NCBI RefSeq assembly: GCF_000058485.1
Contig: NC_008278.1
Coordinates: 6,876,962 to 6,940,961 of the forward strand
Reading direction: 5' to 3'
Length of the DNA: 64,000 nt
DNA from: Frankia alni ACN14a
GTDB taxonomy: Bacteria > Actinomycetota > Actinomycetes > Frankiales > Frankiaceae
Of this stretch, positions 8,315 through 18,900 are shown piece after piece (the first letter of the stretch is position 1; each line of letters begins with the position of its first letter). The notes under the pieces are model-generated. The model was not told the DNA's origin. It searched no databases and worked only from the letters and a program-made list of their open reading frames with translations. Both the position numbers and the translations under genes were made by a program.

Positions 8315-11300
8315 GCGCCCGCGTGGCCGGACGGGTCGGTGGGCGGTCCGAGCTCGGCGTGGAGGGTCGCGGCGTCAGCTTGCAGGCCGAGGGCGGCGCC
8401 GAGGAGCCGTGCTCGTCTGCCCTGAGCCCAGTCCGGCTCTGTGGACGCGGGTAGTCCGCCCGCCGCCCGGAGCGTGCGTAGCTCGAAGGCCAGCTCAGCG
8501 TTCGGTCGGCTGGCCAGGTGGTGGATCTCGGCGCGGTCGAGGAGGTGCACGGTGCGCTGCCAGTCGTGGCGGGCTCCGGGCGACGGCGGATCGGCGTAGG
8601 CAGCCGGGTCAACGTCGGCGGTCTCGCAGAGCCGGGCGAGCCGATGGTCGACGATGGCGAGACCGTCGCGGATGGCACCATGGTCGATCGCCGCCAGGGC
8701 CCGGCTGAGGGCGGCGGGGGTCGATCCGGCGTCGAGGAAGGCGTGGATTGCTGCGGTTGCGCGTTCGGCCGCCGGACCACGGATGTCCGGCCGGCCGGTG
8801 GGGTGCAGCGCCGATGCCCATGCCTCGACGAGAGCGGCGGCGAGGTCGTGCTGTTCCTCCCAGCGGTGGCGAACGTCGCCGTCGTGGTCGTCGGGCGGTG
8901 GCGGTCCGGGATCTCCCGGTTCGAGGTGAGCAGCGTGGCGCACCTGGTAGATCGCGAGACTCGCCACGGCGTCGTCCCAGGCCCGGCGGACCGGTCCACC
9001 CGCGGGACGAGGTCCGATGCGTTCGAGCAGGATGGCCGGTGGATCGGCGAGCGACGCGGCGGCCACGGCGGCCTCCGCGGACCGCTCCGCCCGCGCGAGC
9101 ACCACCGGATCGATCTCTTTGCCGTCCCCGTCAAGCGCCCTCGAGGGCCAGTCACCCGCGCTGTTCGCGCCGGGTCTCGCGCCGTTCGCGCCACGATCCA
9201 CCTCCACCGCGCCGCGCCCTGCACTGACCGCGCCGATGATCGGATCGCCATCCGCGCCGAGGAGACCGCTGTTGTGCGCGCCGGGGCGCGACCTGAACGA
9301 CGGGGTCCTGCTGGATTGCCCACCGCCGGTGGCAGGGCGGAGTTGGCGGCGCAGGGCGGTCAGCTCGGCCAGGGTGTACTCACGGCGCAGCTGGGCGACG
9401 GCCGCCGCGGCCGGGTCGAGGGCCTGGACGAGCCGGTCGGTCCGGGAGGCGGCCAGGCGGCCGGCGAGCCGGTCGAGCGGGTCACCGCGGGTGGGTACGA
9501 CGGGCAGCAGATCCTCGGTGTCGCCCGGCGCAGCAAGCTCGTCACTGTCGATGAGGTAGGCGGCCAGGTCGGTGCGGGCGCGCGAAAGCATGACGTACAG
9601 GCCGGGTCGGCTCGTGCGGTCAGTGACGACCGGTCGGGCGGTGGCCATCGTGCTGCCCTGCGCCTTGTGCGCCGTGATCGCGTAGGCGTGCGTCAGCCCG
9701 CCGTCGCGACCGTCGGGGAAGACGTGGGTGAGGTAGTCCCAGCCGATGCTCACGACGCCCTTGCCGGGGAAGTCGACAGTCAGCGTCCGGCCCTCCGGCC
9801 GGTCGTCCGTAGCCGGCCCGGAGTCGATGGCGAGGACCGTCCCGATCGTGCCGGTGCGGATGTAGGCCGACGCCGGTCTGCCGGCGGGGATGAGCGTGTG
9901 GCCGGCCTGGGTGAGGGTGATGACCTCGTCGCCGACGTGGAACCGGCGGCCGGCGACCTCCAGGAACAGGTCCGGGTCGAGCTCACCGGCCTGCATCCGG
10001 CGAAGCTGCGCGGCCCGGTTGAGCCACTCGACCGTCCCGTGATCGCCCGCCATCATCCGCGGCAGATCGACGTGCCGCGAGTGGTCAGCGCCGCGCCGGC
10101 TCCTCCCCGGCGCGTGGTCCGCGCCGGATGCCGCGCCGACTCTGGCGCGGTTCGCGTCGACTCTGGCGCGGTTCGCGCCGGTGGCCGCGCTGCGGACGGT
10201 GCTTCGTTCGTCGTGCCAGTCCTCGACGATGGCGGCGAGCAGGCTCGGCCGGTCGTGGAAGCGGTGGAGCCGGCCGTCGGCGGCCAGCCGCGCCATGGCG
10301 CGGCGCACCTGGTCGGGTGCTCCAGCGCGCAGGCCGGCCAGGGCGGCGCGCACCCCGTTCATGCCCGCTCCGGCCTGGCGATGCACGGTGGTCAGGGTCG
10401 CGACGTCGGGCAGGGTGGCGGCGAGATGGGCGAACCAGCCGCCCGGGCCGATCGCGCCGAGCTGGGCGGGGTCGCCCAGGGCGAGGATGACCGTGCCGGT
10501 GTCGGTCGCGTAGCGCAGGAGGCGCGCGGCATTGCGGGTGGTGACGTGGGTGGCCTCGTCGAGGATGAGCATCGTGCCGGGCGGCCAGATGTCTGCCGGC
10601 CGGTCGGCGTGGTCGAGGAGGGTGAGCCAGCCGGCGACCACCCGACCGTCGATGCCAAGCCGGCCGGTGAGTTCCTCGGTCTGCCGGCCGCCGTGCGCCG
10701 CTCCCAGCACGGTCCGCCCAGCGTCCCGTAGTACGGCGACCAGGAGCCGCATCGCCTCGGTCTTGCCCGAGCCCGCCGGTCCGACGAGCACCCGAACCAG
10801 ATCGGTGGAGGTCAGCAGCGCCCGGACCGCGTCCACCTGCTCAACAGCCAGCACCGCCGGCTCGACGTGCCCCGCGCCGTACTCGCGGCGCGGGTCGAGG
10901 TGCCCCGCCAGGGCGGCTTCCAGCTCGTCCGGTCCGATGAGCCGATGCTCCCGGCCGGCGTAGGCGGTGCGCCCGGCCTCGCAGAGGGCGAGCACGTTGT
11001 CCTCGGCGTCGAGGAGATCGAGCGTGGTGTAGATGGGTTCGGGATCGCGGCGCCGACGGGGGGTGTCCTCGTCGACCATGGCCAGCCGGGCATCGGCGAG
11101 GATGTGGGCGGTGAGCCGGTCGATGTCGGTGGCGTCGAGCCGGTCCACGCCCCAGGCGGCCACAGCCTGGGCAACATCACGGGCGGTGAAGGTCGCGGAC
11201 CGCGCGGTGAGTCCGTCCGGTCCGGTGAGCAGCTCGGCGAGTTCGGCCAGATCGTCGGGGCCGATGGCCGTCGGCCGGTAGTCGGTCCGCGCGCCGGCTG

Positions 11301-12636
11301 CCAGGACGTCCGCCGCCGTCCATCCCGCGGCTTCGAGCCGGGCGTGCTGGGCGGTGCGGATCTCCGCGTCGGCCTGCGCCCGTTTCGGCGCCCGGGTCCC
11401 CCTCTGGACCGCCTCGCGTAGAGCCGGGCCGTCGGTTGCGCCGCTGGCGACCAGCTCGGCGAGTTCCGCGTCGATCTGCGCCCGCCGCGAGGAGAACACC
11501 GCCAGCAGGTCCGCCGGCAGCCCGGCCAGTTCGGCGACTCCGTTCCGGACCGGTCCCCACTGCAGCCCCCGACGGGCCGACAGTTCGTGGCGCAGCACCG
11601 CCGCCGCCACATAGCCGGCGGTCTTCACGTGTGCGTGCAGCAGCTCGCTGTCGACCGTCCGCCACACCATCCGAGGTCGTCCGGCGCCATCTCGCAGCGG
11701 CTCGCCGTCCTCGTCGAGGAGCGGGATGGGAACCGCGTTCGCCAGCACGGTGTGGATGTGCAGATGGGGTTCCTCGGCCCGGGAAATGTCGTGCAGGAAA
11801 GACACCCCGGCCAGGCCCACCCCAGGCCGGTTATGGCCGTCGACCAGCCCGACTCCGGCCTGCCGCTCCAGATAGCCGATCGCCGCATCCACCGCGACAT
11901 TCATCGCCTCGGCGAGGTCACGCCGCAGGTCATCGTCACCGAATGCCCAGAGCAGGCTCACTGATTTCGGCGCCGAGGCGGTCACGTCGAATCCAAGCAC
12001 CACCGTGGGCGGCTCGCGTTCCTCGAGGAAGCGGGCGAGTTCGTCGCGGTGCACCCGCCACCGGCCGGCGGAGTCCTTCGCCGCCGCCAGCCGATCCCGG
12101 TCCGACCCAGCGTCGGTCCCGTCGTCGTCGGCCGCCGGACGGCCCGCCGTGTCCGATGCTCCGGCGTCGACGGTCCCAGCGTCATCGCGGCTGGTCCGCG
12201 CCGCGAGCCGCCGCAGGTAACGTGCGCTGACACCGGCGATCCGGGCAGCCTCCGCCAGCGACAACCACTCGCCGGATCCCCGGCCGCCGTCAAGGCGCCT
12301 GCTGTGAGCGGCGCGGCCGGCCGATCCGGTCGCCGGCACGAGCGGTCTCCCGCTCGTGGCGTGCTGACCAGCGAGCAACCGGGCGAGGCGCTCGCGCGGC
12401 ACAGCGGCTCCCGGCCGCAGGCCGACCAGCGCAGCCGCCGAACCCCGCGCGACCCCGCCCGTGTAGTAGCGCGCCAGGCCGGAACTCTTGGCCGACTGCG
12501 TACCGCCCACCGCGGCGAACCGGGCGGCCTCACCGGGCGTGCCGCCGTGCAGGTAGTCGACGATTCGCCACACCGCGCCCGCCACCGTCGTCCCGGCGGC
12601 GGCGCGCAAACCCAGCACCTTCACCGTGACAATCAC
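8293..12636 (-). CDS. traA: MobF-family conjugative relaxase/helicase (TraA/TrwC-like)
   Basis: A 1447-residue relaxase that would nick and unwind element DNA for transfer. The metal-binding triad HLHIH lies near residues 291-295 in the TrwC relaxase domain. A RecD-like helicase follows, with Walker A GPAGSGKT near 618-625, LILDEATH as Walker B, and the late motif AHKAQGSTM with YVMLSRA. Residues about 120-215 contain an inserted helix-turn-helix segment (LSLAEAARIAGVSARYLRRL), so the relaxase domain is interrupted or extended by a DNA-binding module. The GTG at 12636 is preceded by GGAGG at good spacing and gives a start VIVTVKVLGL, usual for actinomycete homologues. A decayed copy of its 3' end lies at 39556-40175. 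Confidence 0.93.
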   Translation of the reverse strand: MIVTVKVLGLRAAAGTTVAGAVWRIVDYLHGGTPGEAARFAAVGGTQSAKSSGLARYYTGGVARGSAAALVGLRPGAAVPRERLARLLAGQHATSGRPLVPATGSAGRAAHSRRLDGGRGSGEWLSLAEAARIAGVSARYLRRLAARTSRDDAGTVDAGASDTAGRPAADDDGTDAGSDRDRLAAAKDSAGRWRVHRDELARFLEEREPPTVVLGFDVTASAPKSVSLLWAFGDDDLRRDLAEAMNVAVDAAIGYLERQAGVGLVDGHNRPGVGLAGVSFLHDISRAEEPHLHIHTVLANAVPIPLLDEDGEPLRDGAGRPRMVWRTVDSELLHAHVKTAGYVAAAVLRHELSARRGLQWGPVRNGVAELAGLPADLLAVFSSRRAQIDAELAELVASGATDGPALREAVQRGTRAPKRAQADAEIRTAQHARLEAAGWTAADVLAAGARTDYRPTAIGPDDLAELAELLTGPDGLTARSATFTARDVAQAVAAWGVDRLDATDIDRLTAHILADARLAMVDEDTPRRRRDPEPIYTTLDLLDAEDNVLALCEAGRTAYAGREHRLIGPDELEAALAGHLDPRREYGAGHVEPAVLAVEQVDAVRALLTSTDLVRVLVGPAGSGKTEAMRLLVAVLRDAGRTVLGAAHGGRQTEELTGRLGIDGRVVAGWLTLLDHADRPADIWPPGTMLILDEATHVTTRNAARLLRYATDTGTVILALGDPAQLGAIGPGGWFAHLAATLPDVATLTTVHRQAGAGMNGVRAALAGLRAGAPDQVRRAMARLAADGRLHRFHDRPSLLAAIVEDWHDERSTVRSAATGANRARVDANRARVGAASGADHAPGRSRRGADHSRHVDLPRMMAGDHGTVEWLNRAAQLRRMQAGELDPDLFLEVAGRRFHVGDEVITLTQAGHTLIPAGRPASAYIRTGTIGTVLAIDSGPATDDRPEGRTLTVDFPGKGVVSIGWDYLTHVFPDGRDGGLTHAYAITAHKAQGSTMATARPVVTDRTSRPGLYVMLSRARTDLAAYLIDSDELAAPGDTEDLLPVVPTRGDPLDRLAGRLAASRTDRLVQALDPAAAAVAQLRREYTLAELTALRRQLRPATGGGQSSRTPSFRSRPGAHNSGLLGADGDPIIGAVSAGRGAVEVDRGANGARPGANSAGDWPSRALDGDGKEIDPVVLARAERSAEAAVAAASLADPPAILLERIGPRPAGGPVRRAWDDAVASLAIYQVRHAAHLEPGDPGPPPPDDHDGDVRHRWEEQHDLAAALVEAWASALHPTGRPDIRGPAAERATAAIHAFLDAGSTPAALSRALAAIDHGAIRDGLAIVDHRLARLCETADVDPAAYADPPSPGARHDWQRTVHLLDRAEIHHLASRPNAELAFELRTLRAAGGLPASTEPDWAQGRRARLLGAALGLQADAATLHAELGPPTDPSGHAGAATHFEL

Positions 12637-12825
12637 CGGACGCGGCCTCCAACCCAAACCCGGGATGCACCCGACTCCGTTTATCCGCTCAACCAAGAAG
12701 GAAAGCAACGGGCTACTTCCAGGCCACCGGGTATCATTTCCGGCCGGCCCGTCCGTCTCGGTGATTGGAAATTCCGCTGAATGTCGTCGGCTGCTTTTCC
12801 GTCCGGCTCACCAAAGACATGAAGC

Positions 12826-13092
12826 TCACGCACCCTGCGTCGGCTCGACCCCGCCGTCGACAGCCGCCGATCCGTGCGGCCGGGTAGCGGAACCCAGACC
12901 GAGCAAGGCGTGCACGCCGGCGGTGGGCACCACGTACCGCCGGCCCACGCGCAGCACTGGGCAGGGAAACTCGCCCCGCCGAGCGAGCTCGTAGCCCAGA
13001 GTCCGACCCAGGCCCAGCGCACGGCAGGCAGTCGGCACATCGATCGTCGCCGGCAGCGCCAGCACCTCATCCCGCGACATGCTTGATCCCAT
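12826..13092 (-). CDS. Small helix-turn-helix protein, excisionase-like
   Basis: An 88-residue protein with a MerR/AlpA-type helix-turn-helix: VPTACRALGLGRTLGYELAR followed by FPCPVLRVGRRYVVPTAGV, the recognition helix plus wing seen in excisionases and AlpA-like plasmid regulators. The ATG at 13092 follows GGAGGGG by 7 nt, which settles the start over the internal ATG four codons later. It lies upstream of the relaxase on the same strand, 189 nt away, a usual place for a directionality factor or transfer-gene regulator in actinomycete integrative elements. Which of the two it is cannot be told from sequence. Confidence 0.8.
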   Translation of the reverse strand: MGSSMSRDEVLALPATIDVPTACRALGLGRTLGYELARRGEFPCPVLRVGRRYVVPTAGVHALLGLGSATRPHGSAAVDGGVEPTQGA

Positions 13093-13710
13093 GGGGCAAC
13101 CCCTCCGGAGAGCCGGACGTGCCGTCACCTCGCTGGAGTGCCGCGGAGCACGCCAGCGGAAGCGGACACCACCGCTGACCTGGCGGGATCCGTCACGCTC
13201 CAACCCGTCGCCTCGTCGAGACCGCCTTTTCGGTCCCGGATAGCCCCGGCCGGCGGCGCGTCCCGCACATCTGACAGGTCATCGTCGAGGCCATCGCGGA
13301 CGCCATCCGCCCTGCGCAGAGTCTCTCGGTAGCGGGTCCGATCCGTCGTTCCACTCCAAGAAGGCGGCGGCTCGGGATGTCACCGGCGATCAGCGGCTGA
13401 CCAGCCATGGGGAACCTTGTCGGGAAGAACTCCGGGAAGGTCGACCGGAGAGCCGGGAAACGTTCCCCGCACCGCCACGTCGCCGAAAACGGCGTCGGCC
13501 GTGCCCACCGGACAGGTGAGAACGCGGGACGCGCCGCCGGCTCAACCCGCCGTCCGGCACTGCGGCCCAGCCGGTCGGCTTCGGCCGATCCCCGCCGCGG
13601 GGGTCACGACGAGCGTCCTCGATACGCGGCAGAAATTTGGCACGAGCACGTCGCCTGGTTCCGGCGTCCATGAGCTGCCATTCGGCTACGCAGCGAGCCC
13701 AACCTCATCG
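13093..13710. other. Intergenic region without a supported gene
   Basis: About 620 bp between the divergent HTH and coiled-coil genes. Short open frames exist on both strands, but none has a convincing start, motif or codon pattern. Promoters for both flanking genes should lie here. Confidence 0.4.
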
Positions 13711-13750
13711 CTACATAGACGTAGAATCTACGTAGACATAGACTACGTAA
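13711..13750. promoter_or_regulatory. Palindromic operator of the coiled-coil gene
   Basis: The stretch contains a perfect palindrome ACGTAGA-A-TCTACGT at 13719-13733. Related units flank it (TACATAGAC at 13712, TACGTAGAC at 13729, and TACGTA at 13744), with direct spacing of 17 bp between the first two. It is A/T-rich against a GC-rich background and lies 28-67 bp before the GTG of the coiled-coil gene. This is the layout of an autoregulatory site for a KfrA-type protein; that assignment is inference. Confidence 0.6.
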
Positions 13751-13777
13751 GCGATGCACTGTGGGACGGAGGTTGTG

Positions 13778-14797
13778 GTGGAGAAGCAGTCAGAGGACCC
13801 GTGTGTCTGTGGGTGCGGCCAGCCAGCCGGTCAGGGGAGTCGTTACGCCGGGGCCGGGGAGACGGAGCGCATGCGGCATCGGGCCCGCGCCCAATACTCC
13901 CGCCGCCGGGCGAACGCCGACGGCGAACGCGAGGACGGCGCCGCCGAGGACCTGCTTGCGCGCCTCGGGCTGGCCGACGCCCCGGTCATCGGACTCGCGG
14001 AACGGCTTGCCGTCCTGGCCGGGGACGTTGGGGGGCTGGCGGCCCTCGTCGGGCGCCGCGCTGCCGCGCTCGACGAGGACACCGTTCTCCGGCGGATCGA
14101 GGCAGTGACCGCCGAGGCCACCGGTCGCGCCGAAGCCGCCGAGAACCAGGCCCGCCAGGCTCGCGAAACCTTGCGGCACACCGAGGACGAGCTGCGCGCC
14201 GCGCTGCGTGCCCGCGATGAAGCCGACACCGACGCGGCCTCCGCCGCCGAGGCTGCGGAAGCCGCGGAGCACCGCGCCGTCGAGGCGACCAACCGCGCCG
14301 ACGATGCCGACCGCGCGGCCACCGAAGCGCAGGCCGACCGCGACCGTGTCCAGGCCGAGACATCGGGTCGGGTCAGTTCCCTCGAACGCGACCACGCACA
14401 CGCCTTGGCCGAGTTGCGCGCCGAGCACGCCGCGCAACTGCACGACCTGTACCGCGACCACGCGCAGGCCCTCGCTGACCTCCGAGTCGATCACGCAGCC
14501 GTGCTGGCAACGGAACGCCAGGCAGCCGCCGAGGCGCGGGCGGATGCTCGTGGCCGCGCCGAACGGGCCGAAGCCCACGCCGACTCGTTGGCGGCCGACA
14601 ACACCCGCCTGCATACCGAGGTTGATCGGCTCCGGGCCCAGCTCGATACGCTGCGGGCCGAGCAGGCGCGGCCCCAGGATGGCAGCCTCTCCGGCGACGA
14701 CAATGGCGCTCCCGGTGCCCCCAGCAGCGACTCCGTGCCCGATTCCTCAGCTGATGCGCATGCGGCCATCTCTTCACCAGCGCCCCGGGAGGGCTGA
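13778..14797 (+). CDS. Long coiled-coil protein, KfrA-like, element-borne
   Basis: A 339-residue protein. After a short cysteine-rich start (PCVCGCGQP, residues about 8-16, possibly a metal knuckle) and a basic patch, residues about 85-305 form a continuous Ala/Glu/Arg-rich heptad coiled coil. The tail is acidic and disordered. KfrA proteins and other plasmid-encoded alpha-helical proteins that bind their own promoter and aid partition or nucleoid association share this build. The GTG at 13778 is taken as the start because GGAGG lies 5 nt before it. The ATG at 13754 is a longer alternative but has no ribosome site. The palindrome upstream fits autoregulation. Function is inferred from architecture only. 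Confidence 0.7.
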   Translation: MEKQSEDPCVCGCGQPAGQGSRYAGAGETERMRHRARAQYSRRRANADGEREDGAAEDLLARLGLADAPVIGLAERLAVLAGDVGGLAALVGRRAAALDEDTVLRRIEAVTAEATGRAEAAENQARQARETLRHTEDELRAALRARDEADTDAASAAEAAEAAEHRAVEATNRADDADRAATEAQADRDRVQAETSGRVSSLERDHAHALAELRAEHAAQLHDLYRDHAQALADLRVDHAAVLATERQAAAEARADARGRAERAEAHADSLAADNTRLHTEVDRLRAQLDTLRAEQARPQDGSLSGDDNGAPGAPSSDSVPDSSADAHAAISSPAPREG

Positions 14798-14883
14798 CGT
14801 CCAGCACGCGACGGAACGGCATCGTGATCACTCCGACCCGTCGAGCGCCACCGATCGTGTAGATGATTCGTGTAGGCACATGG

Positions 14884-15022
14884 GAAGGTTCCCGCCGCTG
14901 ACGCGGCCGAGAACCTTCAGGGAAGATCGGAAACGCGGGGGCCACGTGGCCCCCGCGTCTGAGCTGGGCCAGCCTCACCGCCCCCGCCTGCTGCTGTGGC
15001 TACTCGACCGGGAGGACTGGGG
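14884..15022. repeat. Stem-loop repeat element, copy 1 (left of the NACHT module)
   Basis: An imperfect repeat of about 135 bp recurs at 19933-20067 in the same orientation; the best block, CCGCCGCTGACGCGGCC plus CCTTCAGGGAAGATCGG, is nearly identical. This copy begins with a nested hairpin at 14884-14918 (outer arms GAAGGTTC/GAACCTTC, inner arms GCCGC/GCGGC). The two copies flank the membrane protein/NACHT gene pair. Confidence 0.7.
14933..14958. terminator. 26-bp perfect palindrome, probable strong hairpin
   Basis: Arms ACGCGGGGGCCAC and GTGGCCCCCGCGT are exact reverse complements with no spacer. It lies 136 bp after the coiled-coil gene stop and inside repeat copy 1. It has no T-tract, but GC hairpins often terminate transcription in actinomycetes. 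In copy 2 only the central GGCCACGTG is kept. Confidence 0.55.
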
Positions 15023-15643
15023 CGGCGCCAAAGCAAGACTGTGATGGATGTCGGACAGATGAATCACTGTCGGACGACACCGGCTTCCCGGGCGCGACCT
15101 CGCGCCTGTCCGGCTGGGAGAGTCCGTCAGTGAACCTCTTCGGCGGCGCCGGTCACCCACCCCGTTGATCGCTGTCAACGGCCACGCGAGCCCCGCCGGT
15201 TACCCTGACAGGAGCGCCGCGAGCGTTCCCGCGGCTTTTGGGCCGAGACTCTCCGGCCGAGGTAGCTGCCCGACCGGCGCCGGGCGATAGAACTTGAACC
15301 CTAACTTGGCGATCCTCCGATCAGCTGATATGGAGAACGTCCAGGTCAGAGAGTTAGTTTTAGTGTTTCCCCGTGGACTCTTGGCGAGCTACACCGGCCT
15401 GTGTTGCCGCCGATATAGCAATCCGATCATGACCCAGACGATCTCTACCGCATCTCGAGACGGCGGCGTTTTTCGAGGCGAACAGTACCACTCGGCGATC
15501 ACCGGACCGCAGGAGACTCTTCAACGGCCAGTGAGGCCTGGTGTTGTTGGCTTCCGCAAGCGTGCGGGAGATCGGTGGGTTCGTGTGAGGGGTTACGATC
15601 GTAGCCGTCAGCGTGTGTGCCTGATAGTTATACGGGGGCGGGA
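15023..15643. other. Intergenic region before the membrane protein/NACHT pair
   Basis: About 620 bp with no supported gene. The part around 15300-15440 is less GC-rich than its surroundings and probably holds the promoter of the downstream pair. The open frame from 15294 lacks recognisable motifs and a ribosome site. Confidence 0.35.
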
Positions 15644-15985
15644 ATGTCACGTCGGCAGGTCGCGGCGGTCGGTGGTGGCATCACATTCGCGATGGCGGGC
15701 GCGGCGGGGGCCGCGGGCGGCCAGCTCGGCGGCCATGCACTGTGGGCGTGGGTGTGCCTGCTAGTCGCCGTGCTCGTCGGTGGCGTGGTCACAGGGTGGG
15801 TGGCGTGGCGGACGACGGATCCGGATCCTGTCCCGCCGCCGGACGATCCTCCGTCTCCGCCGCCGTCAGGTAGCCCGCGCGTCGGGGACGTCCGGATCGG
15901 TGGCGTGTCGGCGTCAGATGGCGGTCAGGTTGCGGGAGTGAACTTCGGGCAAATGATCCAACATCGAGATGGTGCTGGCTCGTGA
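15644..15985 (+). CDS. Small two-helix membrane protein with C-terminal amyloid-type motif
   Basis: A 113-residue protein not recognised as a named family. Residues about 6-28 form a Gly/Ala-rich hydrophobic helix and 33-55 a second one (WAWVCLLVAVLVGGVVTGW). A proline-rich linker covers 59-78. The tail, residues 84-106, reads RIGGVSASDGGQVAGVNFGQ then MIQ, and matches the N-terminus of the next protein at 10 of 23 positions, with nearly all others conservative. The ATG at 15644 follows GGGGCGGGA. Its stop overlaps the NACHT start as GTGA, so the two are co-translated. The layout suggests a membrane effector or anchor recruited by, or recruiting, the NACHT protein through homotypic motif assembly. 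That is inference. Confidence 0.7.
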   Translation: MSRRQVAAVGGGITFAMAGAAGAAGGQLGGHALWAWVCLLVAVLVGGVVTGWVAWRTTDPDPVPPPDDPPSPPPSGSPRVGDVRIGGVSASDGGQVAGVNFGQMIQHRDGAGS

Positions 15986-18900
15986 CGCAGACGCCGCAGC
16001 ATTTCTCGACGGCTTCGGGCGATGACCGGGCGTCGCAGTACGATGCTCAGATCAAGGTAGGTGACCTGTCGGCACCAGGTGGCGGGCAGGCTGTCGGCAT
16101 CAACTACGGCACGGCGGTTCAGCAATATTTCCAGGGGCCATTCCGGTTGTTACGACAGGCCGTGATCGACCTTGATCCGCTACCAGGTGATCTACGGCTC
16201 GTCGATCCCGAGGAGCCGACTAACCCAGTAGGCTTGTTCCGGGGTCGGGAAAAGCTGATCGGGAAGATCGACGCCTTCCTGGCCTTGTGTGTACAGCGGC
16301 GGCGGGGTGGATTCCTATTAGTCGAGGCCGAGGCGGGGATGGGGAAGTCAGCCCTGGCGGCCTATCTGGCATTCACTCGAGCGTGGCCGGCGCATTTCAC
16401 CCGGCTGGCAGAGGGGCGAGATTCGGCGACGGCGCGGCGGAACCTGGCCGCACAGCTCATCGCGCGGTGGAAGCTGACAGATGCGGCGCCGGGCGGGGTT
16501 CTTCCCGAGGGCGCGGGGACTACGGGGTGGTTGCACGGCCGGTTGTGCGACTCGGCCACAGCGCGGGACCGAGACGATCCCGGCGTACCGGTGGTACTGC
16601 TTATCGACGGCTTGGACGAGGCACCGGTCTCGGTGGGTGGTGAGCTCCCGTTGGGGTTGCCGCCGAACTTGCCGGCGGGCACGGTGATCGTGGCGACGAC
16701 CCGACCGAAGTCGATACGGATACCGGCCGGATCCCGGGTGGTGGAACGCATCGATGTGGAAAGTGAGGCGAACCGGACGGATCTACTAGACTATCTGACT
16801 GTGGTGACCGCACGGGATCCGCTGCTCTCCGAGCCACTGAATCGTGCCCAGATGGATTCTCACCGGTTCTGCCGGACCTTGGTGGAGAGGTCCGGCGGAG
16901 TGTGGATCTACGCTCTATCGATCCTCGATCAGATCCGGGACCACGGCCGGTCGCCTAAGGGAGTGGACCGGCTGCCAGCGAGCCTAGCGGGGTATTATGC
17001 AGAAAACGTGCGACGCTGGCAAGATGAACTTGGTGACCATCTGTGGGAAACTGCCGGATTACCGGTACTGACAACGGTCACGGCAATCCGAGAGCCTATG
17101 TCCGTGGCGCGGATCGCCGCATGGGCCGATGTTCCTCCGGCAATGACGCGCACGATCCTTCGAGGAATGTTGAAACCTTTTCTAGCGGTCCGTCGCGGCG
17201 GTGACCCAGACCTGTACGTACCGCGGCATCAAAGCCTCCGAGACTTCTGCGACGGCACGTCCCTGCTCGACAGCGACGACGATGGATTGCGGGAGCTGGC
17301 CTACGATCTGGCTGCAGCGACTCGTGCGGCCCATCGTCGTATCGCCGTGGCGGTGGAACCGTCGGGTCCGGTGGGGCGACGGGACTGGGCTGTCGCGGGC
17401 CGGTACGCCCGGACGTATCTCGCCGAACATGCCGCGCTCGGCGGCCAACTCGACGAGCTCATCACCGACCCGCAGTTCGGACTTTTTGTTGGTGTGGCAT
17501 GCCTGCTGCGTCAGCGCCGGCACCTGACCACAGCCGAGGCCAAGAAGGCACTTGCCGCACTGGAACTGGCAGCCGGCCATAACAACGATGACGCATTGTG
17601 GCTGCGATGGATAGAGGTGTCTGCCCGCAAGATGCGCGCCGACACGTTTGCTGACCGCGCCGCGTCCCTCGTCGACGAGACCTGGCATCCAATCCGGGCC
17701 ATGTGGACAGGTAACAGCCACCGCACCCTCATCGGCCACACCAAAACGGTGCGCGCGGTGACGGCAGTGCCGCTGCGTGACGGCAGGACGCTACTCGCCT
17801 CCGCTGGCGACGACGGATCCATACGGTTGTGGGATCCGATCGAGGGCACCCCCGCGGGCACCCTCACCGGCCACACCGCCAGGGTGTTCGCGCTGGCCGT
17901 GGTACCGCTGCGTGACGGCAGGACGCTGCTCGCCTCCGCTGGCGACGACGGATCCATACGGTTGTGGGATCCGATCGAGGGCACCCCCGCCGGCACCCTC
18001 ACCGGCCACACCGTCGGAGGATTCTCGCTGGCCGTGGTACCGCTGACTGACGGCAGAACACTGCTCGCCTCCGCCGGGGCCGACAAGGCGGTGCGGCTGT
18101 GGGATCCGGTCGCCGGCACCCTTGCCGGCACTCTTACCGGCCACACCGACTGGGTGCGCGCGGTGACAGCAGTGCCGCTACCCGACGGCGGGACGCTGCT
18201 CGCTACCGCCGGGGACGACAGAGCGGTGCGGTTGTGGGATCCGATTGAGGGCACCCCCGCCGGCACCCTCACCGGCCACACCGACTGGGTGAACGCCCTG
18301 ACGGCCGTGCCGCTGCCCGACGGCGGGACGCTGCTCGCCTCCGCCGGGTCCGACGGGTCGGTTCGGCTGTGGGATCCGATCACCGCCACCCTCACCGGCC
18401 ATACCGGCCGGGTGAACGCCCTGGCGGTGGTGCCGCTGCCCGACGACGGGGCGCTGCTCGCCTCCGCAGGTAACGATGGCTCGGTGCGGTTGTGGGATCC
18501 GATCGCCGCCACCGCTGTCGGTACCCTCACCGGCCACACCGCCGGTGTCCGCGCGGTGACAGCAGTGCCGCTACCCGACGGCGGGACGCTGCTCGCTACC
18601 GCCGGGGACGACAGAGCGGTGCGGTTGTGGGATCCGATTGAGGGCACCCCCGCCGGCACCCTCACCGGCCACACCGACTGGGTGAACGCCCTGACGGCCG
18701 TGCCGCTGCCCGACGGCGGGACGCTGCTCGCCTCCGCCGGGTCCGACGGGTCGGTTCGGCTGTGGGATCCGATCACCGCCACCCTCACCGGTACTCTGAG
18801 CAGCCACACCGACTGGGTGCGCACGCTGGCCGCGGTGCCGCTACCTGGCGGCGGGATACTGCTCGCCTCCGCTGGAGCCGAGGGGTCTCTGCGGTTGTGG

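Noticed and set aside
15294-15764. 156-codon plus-strand frame before the membrane protein gene
   Set aside because: It overlaps the well-supported membrane protein gene in another frame and has no motif or ribosome site.
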